Below, piece after piece: positions 63,688 to 64,000 of a DNA stretch of 64,000 nucleotides. The position numbers were made by a program, and so were the translations under genes. The notes beneath the pieces were generated by a model that did no database searches, was not told where the DNA came from, and saw only the letters and a program-made list of their open reading frames with translations. The stretch's first letter is position 1. Every line of letters begins with the position of its first letter. The stretch covers positions 558,001 to 622,000 of the forward strand of contig NC_011886.1 of assembly GCF_000022025.1 (NCBI RefSeq), in the 5' to 3' direction. Source of the stretch: Pseudarthrobacter chlorophenolicus A6 (GTDB lineage Bacteria; Actinomycetota; Actinomycetes; Actinomycetales; Micrococcaceae).

Positions 63688-63716
63688 GTACCTTACTCCT
63701 GGGTGAGTACCTTACT
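63688..63716. promoter_or_regulatory. direct repeats in the HxlR divergent promoter
   Basis: GTACCTTACT occurs at 63688-63697 and 63707-63716 (19-bp period, about two helical turns), with a related GTGCGTACTC further on; likely HxlR operator halves. Confidence 0.55.
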
Positions 63717-63799
63717 TCAAAGTGCGTACTCTCTTTCGGGAAGCAAACCCCTTGGAGCGTGGTTGTGACCTTCGACAGAGTATCCCGAAAGGATCCCTT

Positions 63800-64000
63800 A
63801 TGAGCATCGTCGTTACCGGAGCCACCGGACAGCTGGGCCGCCACGTCCTCGAAGCACTGCTGGAGCGCAACGTTCCTGCCGGTGACATCGTGGCCGCCGG
63901 ACGTTCCGTGGACAAGCTGGCAGATTTCGCCGCCAAGGGCGTCCGCGTCGTTTCCGTTGACTACTCCGACGCCGACTCCGTGGCTGCTGCCCTCAAGGGT
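63800..64000 (+). CDS. NAD(P)-binding oxidoreductase, NmrA/QorB-like (cut by window end)
   Basis: The first 67 codons only. MSIVVTGATGQLGRHVLEAL is the NAD(P) Rossmann motif, followed by AGRSVDKLADFAAKGVRVV and DYSDADSVAAAL, as in NmrA/QorB quinone reductase-type proteins regulated by HxlR partners. AAAGGA precedes the ATG. The rest lies beyond the window. Confidence 0.85.
   Translation, partial: MSIVVTGATGQLGRHVLEALLERNVPAGDIVAAGRSVDKLADFAAKGVRVVSVDYSDADSVAAALKG

Overview
The window comes from a high-GC actinobacterium, most likely Arthrobacter/Pseudarthrobacter or a close Micrococcaceae relative. The grounds are the roughly 65-70% GC coding bias, a LigD of Pol-PE-Lig order next to Ku with a Lys/Ala-rich tail, a fruR-fruK-fruA-ptsH operon, DUF6458/DUF3618/holin-like stress membrane proteins, CRP/GlxR-type sites and many GTG/TTG starts in 4-bp overlaps. 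No rRNA, tRNA, CRISPR array, transposase or prophage gene was seen.

Layout. 0.1-4.3 kb: a small protein, then divergent ligD and ku (NHEJ). 4.4-5.7 kb: methyltransferase plus SRPBCC pair. 5.9-10.2 kb: fructose PTS operon on the minus strand with a CRP-like site and an operator palindrome. 10.3-16.3 kb: DUF6458 protein, esterase, beta-phosphoglucomutase plus GH65 phosphorylase, MFS exporter. 16.4-25.1 kb: a minus-strand glycine/serine block, gcvP-gcvT-gcvH-glyA-sdaA-lipA, headed by a tandem glycine riboswitch. A second tandem glycine riboswitch 265 bp away drives an amino-acid permease on the plus strand, so glycine cleavage and a putative glycine-family transporter share one ligand. 27.3-41.3 kb: mixed housekeeping genes (PxpA, DUF445, GDPD, CoA-transferase, DoxX, AzlCD, TetR, thiamine-binding protein, O-methyltransferase, Dps). 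This part ends in a three-gene cassette: acyl-CoA dehydrogenase, PIG-L deacetylase fused to a NodS-like methyltransferase, and GT2.

41.3-48.4 kb: a stress/envelope island (YihY/BrkB, DUF3618, holin-like, two coiled-coil membrane proteins, NAD-epimerase, SigB/SigF-type sigma factor). A recurrent near-palindrome, TAAGCATGCTTA, lies in front of dps, the sigma gene, the island's divergent promoters and two other genes. 48.5-58.4 kb: a nine-gene locus for nucleotide-activated heptose in a Gram-positive, with gmhB, a GT9 heptosyltransferase-like gene, two more glycosyltransferases, gmhA, hldE-like 1, SDR, aldehyde dehydrogenase and hldE-like 2. It has two HldE-type fusion genes but no recognisable HldD epimerase. 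58.5-64 kb: a spermidine-synthase-like protein, LysR divergent from an MHS transporter plus 3-hydroxybutyrate dehydrogenase-like SDR, a small protein, and HxlR divergent from an NAD(P)-binding oxidoreductase cut by the window edge.

The points I would look at first are the heptose locus with its diverged first HldE, the PIG-L/NodS-like cassette, the palindromic repeat family that fills the gaps of the glycine operon and supplies stop codons at 59.4 kb, the codon-choice switch inside sdaA, and the shared TAAGCATGCTTA motif. Functions are read from sequence motifs and family knowledge; no database search was possible.
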